A stretch of 64,000 bases of DNA from JAJDZL01 sp965220665. Its GTDB lineage: Bacteria; Pseudomonadota; Gammaproteobacteria; Arenicellales; JAJDZL01. The notes beneath the pieces were generated by a model. The model was not told the DNA's origin. It did no database searches and saw only the letters and a program-made list of their open reading frames with translations. The stretch is taken from assembly GCA_965220665.1 (NCBI GenBank), contig CBDCQQ010000005.1, positions 2,108,001 to 2,172,000 of the forward strand, in the 5' to 3' direction. Shown piece by piece: positions 7,716 through 16,605 of this stretch (positions within the stretch are counted from its first letter, which is position 1; each line of letters opens with the position of its first letter). A program made the position numbers and the translations under genes.

Positions 7716-9003
7716 CAGAATGGAAGCTACGAGTCCAGGCAGTCACTGGGATACCGCTGCGTTCAAACGTCGCTTGCGACGACGGCGCAGCGCAGAAAAA
7801 CGATTTAAGTGGTACGGCATCGGGGCAGTGCTTCTTGGCATTTTCTTTGTCTTTATGTTGTTTTTCAGCATTGCCATCAATGGCGTTGGTGCATTTTGGC
7901 AAACTCAAATTCAATTGGATATTTATTTCGATCCAGCTGAAATCAGTGAAGCGAACTTGTACAGTGCGAATTATGGTAAGCTTGTGAAACAGGCTATGTA
8001 TAGCCAATTTCCAGAAGTCGCCAAGCGTAAGGAAAAGCGCCAGCTCAGTCGGATGGTAAGTGTAGGCGCAGATGTTATGCTGCAGGATTTGGTGACATCT
8101 GATCCTTCAATTATCGGGACGACACAGTCTCTTTGGTTTCCAATTGACGATTCGTTCGACATGCTCTACAAGAATGATTTTGGTCGCGATCCTGACAAGG
8201 GAGGTGCTGGACTGATTTCCAAGAATCAACTAGGATGGTTCGACACGCTGGTTGAAAAGGGAAAGATCGAAAGTCGGTTCAATAAGCGCTACTTTACTGC
8301 GGGAGATTCAAGGGAACCTGAACTTGCCGGACTTAGAGGCGCGCTGATGGGTTCGTTTTTTACAATCCTCGTTACCTTGGCAATTTCATTTCCCGTCGGT
8401 GTAGCCGCAGCCTGCTATCTCGAAGAGTTTGCACCGCGCAACAAGTTTACCGATTTCATCGAAATCAACATCAATAATCTTGCCGCCGTACCATCTGTGG
8501 TATTTGGAATATTGGGGCTGGCTGTTTTCATTAATTTCTTTGGATTGCCAAGATCCGTTCCACTGGTTGGCGGATTAGTTTTGAGTCTAATGACAATTCC
8601 AACAATCATCATTGCTGGGAGGGCTGCACTCCGAGCGGTTCCTCCATCGATTCGGGAAGGTGCGTTAGCTCTAGGTGCATCCAAAACCCAGGCTGTCATT
8701 CAAGAAGTAGTACCATTGGCGATGCCAGGAATGTTAACTGGTACAATCATAGGTATTGCACAGGCCTTAGGAGAAACGGCTCCACTTTTGATGATTGGTA
8801 TGGTCGCATTTATTGTAGATGTACCTGGCGGGCCACTGGATCCGTCTACAGTTTTGCCTGTACAGATATTTCTTTGGGCTGACAGCCCTGAGCGAGCGTT
8901 TCTGGAAAAAACATCAGGCGCAATCCTAATTTTGCTAGCGTTTTTAATTGCAATGAATATTGTTGCAGTGATTATGCGGCGCAGATTCGAGCGTCGTTGG
9001 TAA
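7699..9003 (+). CDS. pstA: Phosphate ABC transporter permease PstA
   Basis: A 434-aa membrane protein. After a basic cytoplasmic N terminus (KRRLRRRRSAEKR) come one membrane segment, a periplasmic domain of about 150 residues and the permease domain with the coupling loop PSIREGALALGASKTQAVIQ. The start at 7699 is GTG; an ATG at 7708 in the same frame is an alternative, with little effect on the protein. Partner of PstC in the phosphate channel. It is longer than the Escherichia coli protein, matching the long PstC next to it. Confidence 0.9.
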   Translation: MSSMTSRMEATSPGSHWDTAAFKRRLRRRRSAEKRFKWYGIGAVLLGIFFVFMLFFSIAINGVGAFWQTQIQLDIYFDPAEISEANLYSANYGKLVKQAMYSQFPEVAKRKEKRQLSRMVSVGADVMLQDLVTSDPSIIGTTQSLWFPIDDSFDMLYKNDFGRDPDKGGAGLISKNQLGWFDTLVEKGKIESRFNKRYFTAGDSREPELAGLRGALMGSFFTILVTLAISFPVGVAAACYLEEFAPRNKFTDFIEININNLAAVPSVVFGILGLAVFINFFGLPRSVPLVGGLVLSLMTIPTIIIAGRAALRAVPPSIREGALALGASKTQAVIQEVVPLAMPGMLTGTIIGIAQALGETAPLLMIGMVAFIVDVPGGPLDPSTVLPVQIFLWADSPERAFLEKTSGAILILLAFLIAMNIVAVIMRRRFERRW

Positions 9004-9040
9004 CAGACGACAAATCAATAAGATTGTGAGAATTTGAGCA

Positions 9041-9910
9041 ATGGAAAACTCAACAGAAACAACTAATAAAGAACGAATTATTACTCGGCTAGACGAGACT
9101 ATCTTCCAAAGAAAAGTTTCTGAATCAGACGCTGCTGATTCGAACCTGTCTCAAAAGTACCGTATGACGGCTAAGAATGTCAATGTTTATTACTCGGAAA
9201 CCCATGCTATTAAAAACGTGAGTTTATCGATTCGTGAAAATGAAGTGCTATCCATTATTGGACCATCGGGTTGTGGCAAATCCACCTTTTTACGTTGCCT
9301 TAATCGAATCAATGACATTGTTGTAGGATGTCGGATTACTGGCGAAATAATGTTGGACGGAATCGATATCAATGGTGGAGAATTGGATGTAGTTGAACTG
9401 CGAGCTCGAGTTGGAATGGTATTTCAGAAACCAAATCCGTTTCCAAAGTCGATTTACGACAATATTGCTTATGGACCACGCTTGCATTCGATGGTAAATT
9501 CCCGTGAAGAAACCGATGAAGTTGTCTATTCTTGTCTCAGAGAGGTTGGTCTATTATCGGAAGTTGAAGATCGAATCAACAAGTCGGGAACCGAATTGTC
9601 GGGAGGCCAGCAACAGAGACTATGTATTGCTCGAGCGTTAGCAGTCAAACCAGATGTTATTCTTATGGATGAACCTTGTTCCGCGTTGGATCCAATTGCG
9701 ACAGCGAAAATTGAAGATCTGATAGATGAACTTAGAACACAGTATTCTATCGTCATCGTTACACACTCGATGCAACAAGCTGCACGTGTATCTCAGAGAA
9801 CAGCTTATTTCAATCTCGGAGATCTGATTGAAGTGGGTGACACGGGTGAAGTATTCACTAATCCAAAACATAAACTTACAGAAGACTACATCACTGGAAG
9901 ATTTGGTTAA
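9041..9910 (+). CDS. pstB: Phosphate ABC transporter ATPase PstB
   Basis: A 289-aa ATP-binding subunit. Walker A is GPSGCGKST (about residue 80), the Q-loop is MVFQKPNPFPKS (diagnostic for PstB), the ABC signature LSGGQQQRLCIARAL and Walker B VILMDEPCSALD, followed by the H-loop VTHSMQQA. An N-terminal extension of about 40 residues precedes the domain. It energises PstCA. Last gene of pstSCAB; phoU is on the other side of pstS, not downstream. Confidence 0.95.
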   Translation: MENSTETTNKERIITRLDETIFQRKVSESDAADSNLSQKYRMTAKNVNVYYSETHAIKNVSLSIRENEVLSIIGPSGCGKSTFLRCLNRINDIVVGCRITGEIMLDGIDINGGELDVVELRARVGMVFQKPNPFPKSIYDNIAYGPRLHSMVNSREETDEVVYSCLREVGLLSEVEDRINKSGTELSGGQQQRLCIARALAVKPDVILMDEPCSALDPIATAKIEDLIDELRTQYSIVIVTHSMQQAARVSQRTAYFNLGDLIEVGDTGEVFTNPKHKLTEDYITGRFG

Positions 9911-10335
9911 TCTTTCTGATTTAGGTGCAGTTACACATATATTCGTGATTAACCGCATTCAGTGAAATTGTGGATGCATCTCTCCTGTATTTCACTTCTG
10001 TAAAGGAAATCCTTTAAATTGGATAAACCGGGAATGTAGCAAAGTAATTTCATCGGATTCCAGGTATGACTAGCCAGCCTCAAACCGACTTGGATTAATC
10101 CGAACCCCATCTTTCAACTTCTAAAGTTCTCCCCGACTATCAGCCAGAATTTGTGGGAGACAAATTTCTCATGCTCTCTCAAATCCTGCAGAATTGTTGC
10201 AGTCAATCATTCCAGAATTTAAATAATTTCAAGACTCCAAAAAGATTGTTTATTCAATGTACGATTTCAGATTTGATGTATAAACAAAGAAGCCAGATGC
10301 ATTAATCTGAAGAATTAATAATCGGAGTCAACAAA
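9911..10335. other. 425-bp non-coding gap between pstB and the amino-acid ABC operon
   Basis: I see no gene, tRNA or strong terminator here. The region is A/T-rich towards its right end and presumably carries the promoter of the following ATPase gene, but no box pair is good enough to call. A GGAG Shine-Dalgarno precedes the ATG at 10336. Confidence 0.4.
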
Positions 10336-11130
10336 ATGTCCGATCACTCAACCGCTAAGCAAGAGGTTCCTGCGCTTCAGGTCGAAGAAATTCATAAAAG
10401 TTTCGGTGCAATTGAAGTTCTAAAGGGAGTCTCCCTTACCGCAAATGATCACGATGTAATTTCAATTTTGGGAAGCAGTGGTTCAGGGAAGAGTACGTTT
10501 CTTCGCTGTATCAACATGCTGGAATATCCAACTTCAGGCAGCGTACGTGTCAAGGGCGAACTGATTGAAATGAGAAATCAGAAAGACGGTTCCATAGCAC
10601 CTGCAGACCGGAAACAGGTTGACAGAATTCGTTCCAAGTTGGCCATGGTGTTTCAACAATTTAATCTGTGGTCGCACATGACAGTGATTCAAAATGTTTA
10701 TGAGGCACCAGTGCACGTTCTGAAAATTCCGAAGAAGGAAGCAAAAGAGCATGCTGAAGCGGTATTGGAGCGTGTCGGATTAATTGATCGTAAGGATTAC
10801 TACCCTGCACATCTATCCGGCGGACAGCAGCAGCGAGCGGCAATCGCGCGGGCACTTGCTATGAAGCCAGATTTGATGCTGTTTGATGAACCAACCTCGG
10901 CTTTGGATCCTGAGTTGGTTGGAGAAGTTCTCAAGGTCATGCGATCACTGGCTGAGGACGGATCGACTATGCTGGTCGTAACTCACGAAATGGGATTCGC
11001 CAGGGAAGTGTCGAAGCGAGTAATGTTCTTGCATCAAGGAAGAGTTGAGGAAGACGGGACTCCGGAAGAGGTTTTTGATAACCCCAAGTCTGATCGGTTT
11101 CGGGAGTTTCTGTCAGGAAGTTTGAAATAA
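10336..11130 (+). CDS. hisP: Polar amino-acid ABC transporter ATPase (HisP-type)
   Basis: A 264-aa ATPase with Walker A GSSGSGKST, Q-loop MVFQQFNLWSHMT (the form typical of the HisP/OccP/ArtP group), signature LSGGQQQRAAIARAL, Walker B LMLFDEPTSALD and H-loop VTHEMGFA. It is the first gene of a four-gene operon followed by its binding protein and two permeases. Substrate is probably a basic or polar amino acid; the symbol is by family, not by proven specificity. Confidence 0.85.
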   Translation: MSDHSTAKQEVPALQVEEIHKSFGAIEVLKGVSLTANDHDVISILGSSGSGKSTFLRCINMLEYPTSGSVRVKGELIEMRNQKDGSIAPADRKQVDRIRSKLAMVFQQFNLWSHMTVIQNVYEAPVHVLKIPKKEAKEHAEAVLERVGLIDRKDYYPAHLSGGQQQRAAIARALAMKPDLMLFDEPTSALDPELVGEVLKVMRSLAEDGSTMLVVTHEMGFAREVSKRVMFLHQGRVEEDGTPEEVFDNPKSDRFREFLSGSLK

Positions 11131-11164
11131 TTTTGTTTACATTACTTTACGGAGTATCTTATCA

Positions 11165-11944
11165 ATGAAAAAAGTAATCTCTATACTAACGCTGCTAACT
11201 GCACTGACGTTCGGACCATTCGTTTCTGCGGACGATTGGGACAAAGTGCGAATTGGCGTGGAAGGCGCCTATCCACCTTTCAGTTCTGTAACCGCGAGCG
11301 GTGAGCTTCAGGGCTTCGATATCGAAATTGCAAGAGCACTGTGCGATGAAATTGGTGCTGAGTGCACTTTGGTTCAGCAGGATTGGGATGGAATTATTCC
11401 CGCGCTGCTGGCACGTAAATATGATGCGATTATCGCTTCCATGTCAATTACAGAAGAGCGCAAAAAGAAAGTGGCGTTTACCAACAAATACTACAGCACA
11501 CCCGCCAAATTTGCACAAGCAAAGGGTGCTGGAATTGAAATTTCAGCAGAGGGTTTGAAGGGCAAGACTGTAGGAGTACAGCGAGCAACCACTCATGACA
11601 ATTTCGTTACAAACACGTTTGGAGATTCGGTAGATATAAGGCGATACGGTTCGCAAGATGAGGCATATCTTGATGCTGTTGCAGGTCGCCTTGACTTACT
11701 ACTGGCAGATTCAGTAGCAATGGCAGATGGATTTCTAAATACACCGGATGGTGCTGGCTGGGAATTTGTCGGCCCCGGATACTCAGATCCTGAATTTTTC
11801 GGTGAGGGTGCCGGAATTGCAATTCGCAAAAAGAATCAAGATTTAGTCGATAAATTCAATGCGGCTATCGACGCAATTCGAGCGAACGGGAAGTATAAAG
11901 AAATAAACGATAAATATTTCGATTTTGATGTTTTCGGAGAATAA
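11165..11944 (+). CDS. Amino-acid ABC transporter periplasmic binding protein (family 3)
   Basis: A 259-aa exported protein with a signal peptide (MKKVISILTLLTALTFG, cleavage near SADDW). The body is a family-3 solute-binding protein: IGVEGAYPPFSSV, then GFDIEIARALCDEIGAEC, and DGIIPALLARKYDAIIASM, as in HisJ/ArgT/OccT proteins. It captures lysine, arginine, ornithine, histidine or opine-like amino acids for the permeases downstream. It starts 34 bp after the ATPase gene. A strong hairpin lies between it and hisQ. Confidence 0.85.
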   Translation: MKKVISILTLLTALTFGPFVSADDWDKVRIGVEGAYPPFSSVTASGELQGFDIEIARALCDEIGAECTLVQQDWDGIIPALLARKYDAIIASMSITEERKKKVAFTNKYYSTPAKFAQAKGAGIEISAEGLKGKTVGVQRATTHDNFVTNTFGDSVDIRRYGSQDEAYLDAVAGRLDLLLADSVAMADGFLNTPDGAGWEFVGPGYSDPEFFGEGAGIAIRKKNQDLVDKFNAAIDAIRANGKYKEINDKYFDFDVFGE

Positions 11945-11965
11945 TTCCCTGTTAACCTGATAGGA

Positions 11966-12001
11966 GATACGACTGCTGGAAAATTATTCGGCAGTCGTAT
12001 C
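11966..12001 (+). terminator. Intercistronic hairpin between the binding protein and hisQ
   Basis: GATACGACTGC at 11966-11976 pairs perfectly with GCAGTCGTATC at 11991-12001 (11-bp stem, 14-nt loop), followed by ATCATTTTC, a weak T-run. It lies 21 bp after the binding-protein stop codon and 23 bp before hisQ. It probably terminates part of the transcription or protects the upstream mRNA. Confidence 0.6.
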
Positions 12002-12024
12002 ATCATTTTCTACATTAGTATGCT

Positions 12025-12741
12025 ATGCACGAGTTTTTAGTTGAGAGTCTAAGCGGCGTCTTGGGTGGGTACCTTTACCCATTCATTCTGGAAGGGATGC
12101 TGCTAACCATTGAACTCGCGATACTTTCGTTATTTTTCGCACTCGTTCTGGGCCTTTTGGGTGCCGTAGCAAAGTTGTCCAACAATCGCAGTGCAAAATT
12201 TGTCGCTGGCCTCTATACCACGCTGATACGAGGAGTACCCGACATCGTACTAATGTTCATTATTTTCTTCGGTGGACAGTTAGCGGTCAACATCATTGGA
12301 GACAGTCTTGGGCTTGATTACATTGAAATCAGTGAGTTTACTGCGGGTGTGGTCACGATCGGTTTCATTTTCGGAGCATATATGGCGGAAACCTTTCGCG
12401 GTGCGATTCTGGCAGTGCCGCGTGGCGAAATTGAAGCTGGGTATGCATATGGAATGACACCCATTCAAGTATTTATTCGCATCACATTTCCAGCTTGTGT
12501 AAGACATGCATTACCGGGTTTTGGCAACAATTGGCTGGTCCTTGCAAAAACCACAGCACTGGTTTCTGTTATCGGCTTGGAAGATATGGTGTTTCGGGCC
12601 ACACAGGCAGGCGGCTCTTTGAGGCAGCCTTTTACTTTCTATCTTGTCGTAGCTGGACTTTACCTAGTCATTACTGCTGTATCGGATGTAGGGTTGAGAT
12701 GGCTGGACAAACGATACAGTGTTGGTGTACGGAGAGCGTAG
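12025..12741 (+). CDS. hisQ: Amino-acid ABC transporter permease (HisQ-type)
   Basis: A 238-aa permease with about five membrane helices. The family-typical region TTLIRGVPDIVLMFIIFFGG and the coupling loop GEIEAGYAYGMTPIQVFIRI identify the HisQ/OccQ branch of the HisMQ family. It pairs with the next gene product to form the heterodimeric channel. Six bases separate it from hisM. Confidence 0.85.
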   Translation: MHEFLVESLSGVLGGYLYPFILEGMLLTIELAILSLFFALVLGLLGAVAKLSNNRSAKFVAGLYTTLIRGVPDIVLMFIIFFGGQLAVNIIGDSLGLDYIEISEFTAGVVTIGFIFGAYMAETFRGAILAVPRGEIEAGYAYGMTPIQVFIRITFPACVRHALPGFGNNWLVLAKTTALVSVIGLEDMVFRATQAGGSLRQPFTFYLVVAGLYLVITAVSDVGLRWLDKRYSVGVRRA

Positions 12742-12747
12742 CCCGAA

Positions 12748-13440
12748 ATGGATTTTGAAGCGATTACAAGTAATCTTCCTCTTTACCTAGAAGGTCTAGC
12801 GACGACTGTCGAGCTCGTCGTTCTCGCTCTGATTTTGGGCATGGCACTTGCAATTCCTATTGGCTTGTTGGCGAGCCGTAAAAGTGTTTGGGTGACTTTT
12901 CTACCTAAGTCATTCATCTATTTTTTCCGAGGCACACCACTGATCGTCCAGATGTATATGATTTACTTCGGAGCAGGACAGTTTGAATGGTTAAGAGAAA
13001 GTTTTTTGTGGTTTTTGTTCAAAGAAGCTTATGCTTGTGCGCTAATCGCATTTTCACTCAATACTGCTGCCTATACGGCTGAAATACTTCGCGGCGCAAT
13101 CATCGCTACACCTTACGGCGAAATTGAAGCGGGCCGAGCTAGTGGAATGTCTGGGTGGTTGATTCTTCGGCGAATTATTCTTCCAAGTTCGTTCCGTAGA
13201 GCATTACCAGCCTACGGTAACGAGGTCATCTTCATGCTTCACGGCAGCGCACTTGCCGGAGTAATTACAATCATTGATTTATTTGGTGCCGCGAGAATTG
13301 TCAACTCCCGCCATTTCGTACCGTTTGAATCCTTTATTACAGCTGGGGTTTTCTATCTGATTCTGACCTTTGCGATCATTTGGGTCTTCAAACGAATCGA
13401 GTTTCGCTGGCACGCACACCTCCGACCCAGAAATTCCTAA
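12748..13440 (+). CDS. hisM: Amino-acid ABC transporter permease (HisM-type)
   Basis: A 230-aa permease of the HisM/OccM branch, with KSFIYFFRGTPLIVQMYMIY near residue 50-70 and the coupling loop GEIEAGRASGMSGWLILRRI. About five membrane helices are visible. It ends the four-gene transporter operon; the next genes are on the other strand. Confidence 0.85.
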   Translation: MDFEAITSNLPLYLEGLATTVELVVLALILGMALAIPIGLLASRKSVWVTFLPKSFIYFFRGTPLIVQMYMIYFGAGQFEWLRESFLWFLFKEAYACALIAFSLNTAAYTAEILRGAIIATPYGEIEAGRASGMSGWLILRRIILPSSFRRALPAYGNEVIFMLHGSALAGVITIIDLFGAARIVNSRHFVPFESFITAGVFYLILTFAIIWVFKRIEFRWHAHLRPRNS

Positions 13441-13741
13441 GTTATTGGATTTCGTAGAGCGCTTACCCCCTTATGTTTGGGTCGAAGCAGTCTCGGTTTT
13501 GTCAACCACTACAAAATTGGTAGCACTCAGTTGTCGTTCGACTTCAGTTAGCCTGCCTCTTAGTTGTCCGAGCGACGGACTCATAAAAATTAAGTCCGAG
13601 AAATTGGATTGATTTCTGGAAACCTTATTTGAAATCAAGTCAGACCAATTCAGCGAGCCCAAATATTTTGGCACGAGAATGATTCACTCGGTGGAGTCGA
13701 CTACATCCTGAGCAGCTCGCAGCCGACGACTTTCATTCGAT
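13441..13741. other. 301-bp convergent gap between hisM and tusA
   Basis: No credible gene is present; a short minus-strand reading frame inside has no ribosome-binding site or recognisable content. I found no clean GC-rich stem with a T-run, so the terminators of the two converging operons are not identified. Confidence 0.4.
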
Positions 13742-13966
13742 TTATGCCTTTTTCAACAGAAAGATAAAGACACCATCTTCTTTCTTTGATTCCAGCAATT
13801 CATGGCCGGTTTGACGACAAAGCGCTTCAAAATCCAGTACGGAGCCCGGATCTGTAGAAAGAACTTCCAAGGTTTGTCCAGATTCCATTAGCGAAATGGA
13901 TTTTTTCGCTTTCAGAATGGGAAGTGGGCAATTCAATCCTTTTGTGTCAAGTGTTTGGTCCGGCAT
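13742..13966 (-). CDS. tusA: Sulfur carrier protein TusA
   Basis: A 74-aa protein of the TusA/SirA fold with the signature NCPLPILKAKK near residue 13; its cysteine carries persulfide sulfur. In sHdr-containing sulfur oxidisers, TusA hands sulfur on within a DsrE-TusA-sHdr relay. It is the last gene of the sHdr cluster, 85 bp after lbpA. Length and motif are standard. Confidence 0.9.
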   Translation of the reverse strand: MPDQTLDTKGLNCPLPILKAKKSISLMESGQTLEVLSTDPGSVLDFEALCRQTGHELLESKKEDGVFIFLLKKA

Positions 13967-14051
13967 ATTTCATTTCTCCTAATCGAATCAAGACTGTGAG
14001 CGAATTGATGGGTATGAATTTGCAACTTTCCTATGTAATTCAGTGGTGTTT

Positions 14052-14495
14052 TTACGGGTTGCAACCTTCAAATCCATCGGCATCCATTTTGGATTCGTAA
14101 GGTGCAGCAACATCAGTTCCTGCGGTTAACTGAGACTTAATTGAACCCCAGTCGTCTACTTTAACTTTAAGCAACCAGCCGCTGCCGTAGGGTTCTGAGT
14201 TTGCAAGTCCTGGCGATGAAACAATGTCCTTGTTAACCTCAACTACTTCGCCACCACTGAGCAGTTTGGCAGGCCCCACCCACTTTCCGGATTCGACTGT
14301 CGCACAGCTTCTACCTGGTACGACTTTCCTTCCAGCTCTTTTCGGTGTAATAGCGACAATCTGGCCCGCCATAGCACCAGCGATTGTTGTCATACCAACT
14401 GTGACAGTACCATCGTCGTTCTCTCGGTACCAGATGTTATTTTGAACATCATAAAGAAGCTCATCCGGTAGTTCACATCCTCGTACTTGCGCCAT
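14052..14495 (-). CDS. lbpA: Lipoate-binding protein of the sHdr system (GcvH-like)
   Basis: A 147-aa GcvH-like protein. The lipoylation loop ESGKWVGPAKLLSGGEVVEVN is a divergent form of the GcvH lipoyl hairpin, with the lysine of ESGKW in the attachment position. GSGWLLKVKVDDW at about residue 110 is the second conserved GcvH element. LbpA proteins are the essential lipoylated partners of sHdr and are distinct from glycine-cleavage H protein. Located 15 bp after the 132-aa gene. A second lipoate-binding protein is encoded at 59.7 kb. Confidence 0.88.
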   Translation of the reverse strand: MAQVRGCELPDELLYDVQNNIWYRENDDGTVTVGMTTIAGAMAGQIVAITPKRAGRKVVPGRSCATVESGKWVGPAKLLSGGEVVEVNKDIVSSPGLANSEPYGSGWLLKVKVDDWGSIKSQLTAGTDVAAPYESKMDADGFEGCNP

Positions 14496-14510
14496 TGTTC
14501 GTTTCTCCTT

Positions 14511-14909
14511 CTAAGTTGAAACTGCTTTGGAATTACAGCAAAATTCACCAAGTTCATGGATTTCCATTTTCCCTCGAATAAACAGAAGCAGATGCATTGC
14601 AACTAAAGATGCCAATGTAATCTGCTCCAAGTCTTTCTTCATATGATACAAATTAATCTGATAGATCAGCTCCCTGCAAGTTTCGCGGCATGCATGAAAT
14701 GATGGCTCCAACTTTGCACCCTGTCGATGTAGTCCTAGCAATCGAAATCCCTCATACTTTTCCTGTGTGGGTATTTGCTTGTGAGCAATCAACCAATTCT
14801 CTAGAATAGCTTCTCCCATTTGTAGCAGATGTTCGGCCGGATTGATTACTTCCTGTGGACGATCCCTGACAGACAAGATTGCGCGTTCAATTTCACTAAA
14901 ACTGGTCAT
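14511..14909 (-). CDS. Unknown helical protein coupled to sHdrB2
   Basis: A 132-aa protein predicted to be mostly helical, with no membrane segment. Notable features are HACRETCREL around residue 72 and a second cysteine pair, FCCNS, near the C terminus. Its start overlaps the sHdrB2 stop by 4 bp (ATGA-type coupling), and it ends 15 bp before lbpA, so it is translated as part of the sHdr operon. I do not recognise a family. An accessory or assembly role for sHdr is inference from context. Confidence 0.6.
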   Translation of the reverse strand: MTSFSEIERAILSVRDRPQEVINPAEHLLQMGEAILENWLIAHKQIPTQEKYEGFRLLGLHRQGAKLEPSFHACRETCRELIYQINLYHMKKDLEQITLASLVAMHLLLFIRGKMEIHELGEFCCNSKAVST

Positions 14910-15847
14910 ACAAGGCCTTTTTGTCTTAGCAATCCTAAAGACTGTGAAATGTTTTCGTGAATACCAAGTTGCCTCGGTGATATACCAAGTGCCAGTCCCA
15001 AGAGCTGTGTGAAATACAACATTACAGGTTGAGTTTTTACGCCAAGCGTTTCTTCAGCTCGGATCTGATGCATCTCCAGTCCGCTGTGACAAGTGGGGCA
15101 TTCTGTTGCAATAACATCAGCGCTACACGCTTCCGCTGCCTGTAAGATGTTGAGTACCAGTCTTGTGGAAGTGTCGCAGTCGGATAAGGTATGTGCTCCG
15201 CCACAGCAAGCGGTTTTCAGCGGAAACTCTACGATCTCTGCACCCGCTGCACGTAATAGATCATCCATAAAATGCGGTTTCGAAGTCGACTCGCTACCTT
15301 CCCCCTGATCTTTTTCTGGAAAAATATGGCGAGGTCGGGTGTACATACATCCGTAGTAATTCGCAATCTTGAGACCAGATAGGGAGTGTTTGACTCGACG
15401 TGCTAGATTCTCCTCTCCAATCGCGTATTTAATCCAATCTAATGCATGGATTGTCTCAACATCCCCTGGCTTATATTCTGGCTGCCCAGTTTTATCAGCC
15501 ATTTTCTTTAGTGTTTTCCGGGTTTCCTCTTTATGAGTGACATCATGCTCAGCTTTCTTCAAATTGTGATAGCAACCATTGCACGGTGCCATTACCACAT
15601 CCATTCCCATTTTGTGCTTCGCGATTGCCATATTTCGAACTGAAAGATAGTTCTGAACTTCAGGATCGATATTCTTGACCTCCATCGCACCGCAACAGTT
15701 CCAGTTATCAATTTCAACTAAATTCAGTCCAAGTTTCTTTGCTATTCTTTTGGTTGATCGATTGTAGGCATGGCCGGTCCCTTCCAGTGCACAGCCAGGA
15801 TAGTATGCAACTGTTTGCAAATCATCTCGCATTGTTCTGTCGTTCAT
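14906..15847 (-). CDS. sHdrB2: sHdrB2, CCG-domain subunit
   Basis: A 313-aa HdrB-like subunit with two CCG domains. The first cysteine set includes YYPGCALEG, NWNCCGAME and MAPCNGCYHN; the second includes YYGCMYTRP, TACCGGAH and TECPTCHSG. In HdrB these residues bind the non-cubane 4Fe-4S clusters that act on disulfides. Its start overlaps the sHdrC2 stop by 4 bp. In sHdr it should sit with sHdrC2 in the cytoplasmic complex that oxidises bound sulfane sulfur. Length fits the family. Confidence 0.88.
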   Translation of the reverse strand: MNDRTMRDDLQTVAYYPGCALEGTGHAYNRSTKRIAKKLGLNLVEIDNWNCCGAMEVKNIDPEVQNYLSVRNMAIAKHKMGMDVVMAPCNGCYHNLKKAEHDVTHKEETRKTLKKMADKTGQPEYKPGDVETIHALDWIKYAIGEENLARRVKHSLSGLKIANYYGCMYTRPRHIFPEKDQGEGSESTSKPHFMDDLLRAAGAEIVEFPLKTACCGGAHTLSDCDTSTRLVLNILQAAEACSADVIATECPTCHSGLEMHQIRAEETLGVKTQPVMLYFTQLLGLALGISPRQLGIHENISQSLGLLRQKGLV

Positions 15848-16584
15848 GATGCTTCGTTTCCTTCAAGGATCTTCTTTCGTTCTAATTCTCTCATTTCAAT
15901 CAATTCCTCGATTGAGTGTTTGGATTTGCTCCAGTCCTTGGTTTTCGGTCTGAACAAAGTCGAGAGTCCCATTTTGAACATCAGCATAATTGGCAATCCT
16001 CGAATAAGGTTCTTGACCATCCGGATTAACCACGGCTGCTTCAAGGGTTGACCGGTTCGGTTGAAAAAATTCCGCACAATGCGACCCTCTTCTATTTTCC
16101 CGGTTTCCAGAATTTGCTGATAAAACTCCTCATCAAAGTGCTGGGATTGAGACTTGGGCGTGTGTCCTTTTGCTTCCAGCCAGTGTGACAGTGCTTTCAT
16201 CACCCCCTCAGGTTCGACATCTCTCGGACAAACATGTGTACAGCGATGGCAGGATACACACTGCCAAATTATTTCTTTGTCACGCAACAATTCCTGCTCC
16301 ATACCCAGGCGGGCGAGATAAATCCAGTAACGTGGATTGAAATCAGGATTGATAGCGTTAACCGTACACGAGTTTGTGCAGGCACCGCATTGCCAGCATC
16401 GGTGTATGTACGCGCCACCCGGAAATGCAGAAATTTCCCTCTCTAAATTTTCGTTGTAATCCGCAACTGAACGCGTTTCAATGAATGTACTCCAGTGACC
16501 TGAGACATCAACATTGTCAATGTTGAGTTCTTCGTGTTTCCTTAAGTTTTCAGGTCGGATTAAGGATTCTTCGTGAATTGGCAT
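15844..16584 (-). CDS. sHdrC2: sHdrC2, two-[4Fe-4S] ferredoxin-like subunit
   Basis: A 246-aa HdrC-like protein. Two cluster-binding motifs are seen: CWQCGACTNSC (proline after the fourth cysteine is replaced by threonine) around residue 61 and CVSCHRCTHVCP around residue 108. It carries electrons between the catalytic HdrB-type and FAD-containing HdrA-type subunits. It follows sHyp by 21 bp. Confidence 0.88.
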   Translation of the reverse strand: MPIHEESLIRPENLRKHEELNIDNVDVSGHWSTFIETRSVADYNENLEREISAFPGGAYIHRCWQCGACTNSCTVNAINPDFNPRYWIYLARLGMEQELLRDKEIIWQCVSCHRCTHVCPRDVEPEGVMKALSHWLEAKGHTPKSQSQHFDEEFYQQILETGKIEEGRIVRNFFNRTGQPLKQPWLIRMVKNLIRGLPIMLMFKMGLSTLFRPKTKDWSKSKHSIEELIEMRELERKKILEGNEAS

Positions 16585-16605
16585 AACAGATGAACTCGGT
16601 CTAAT

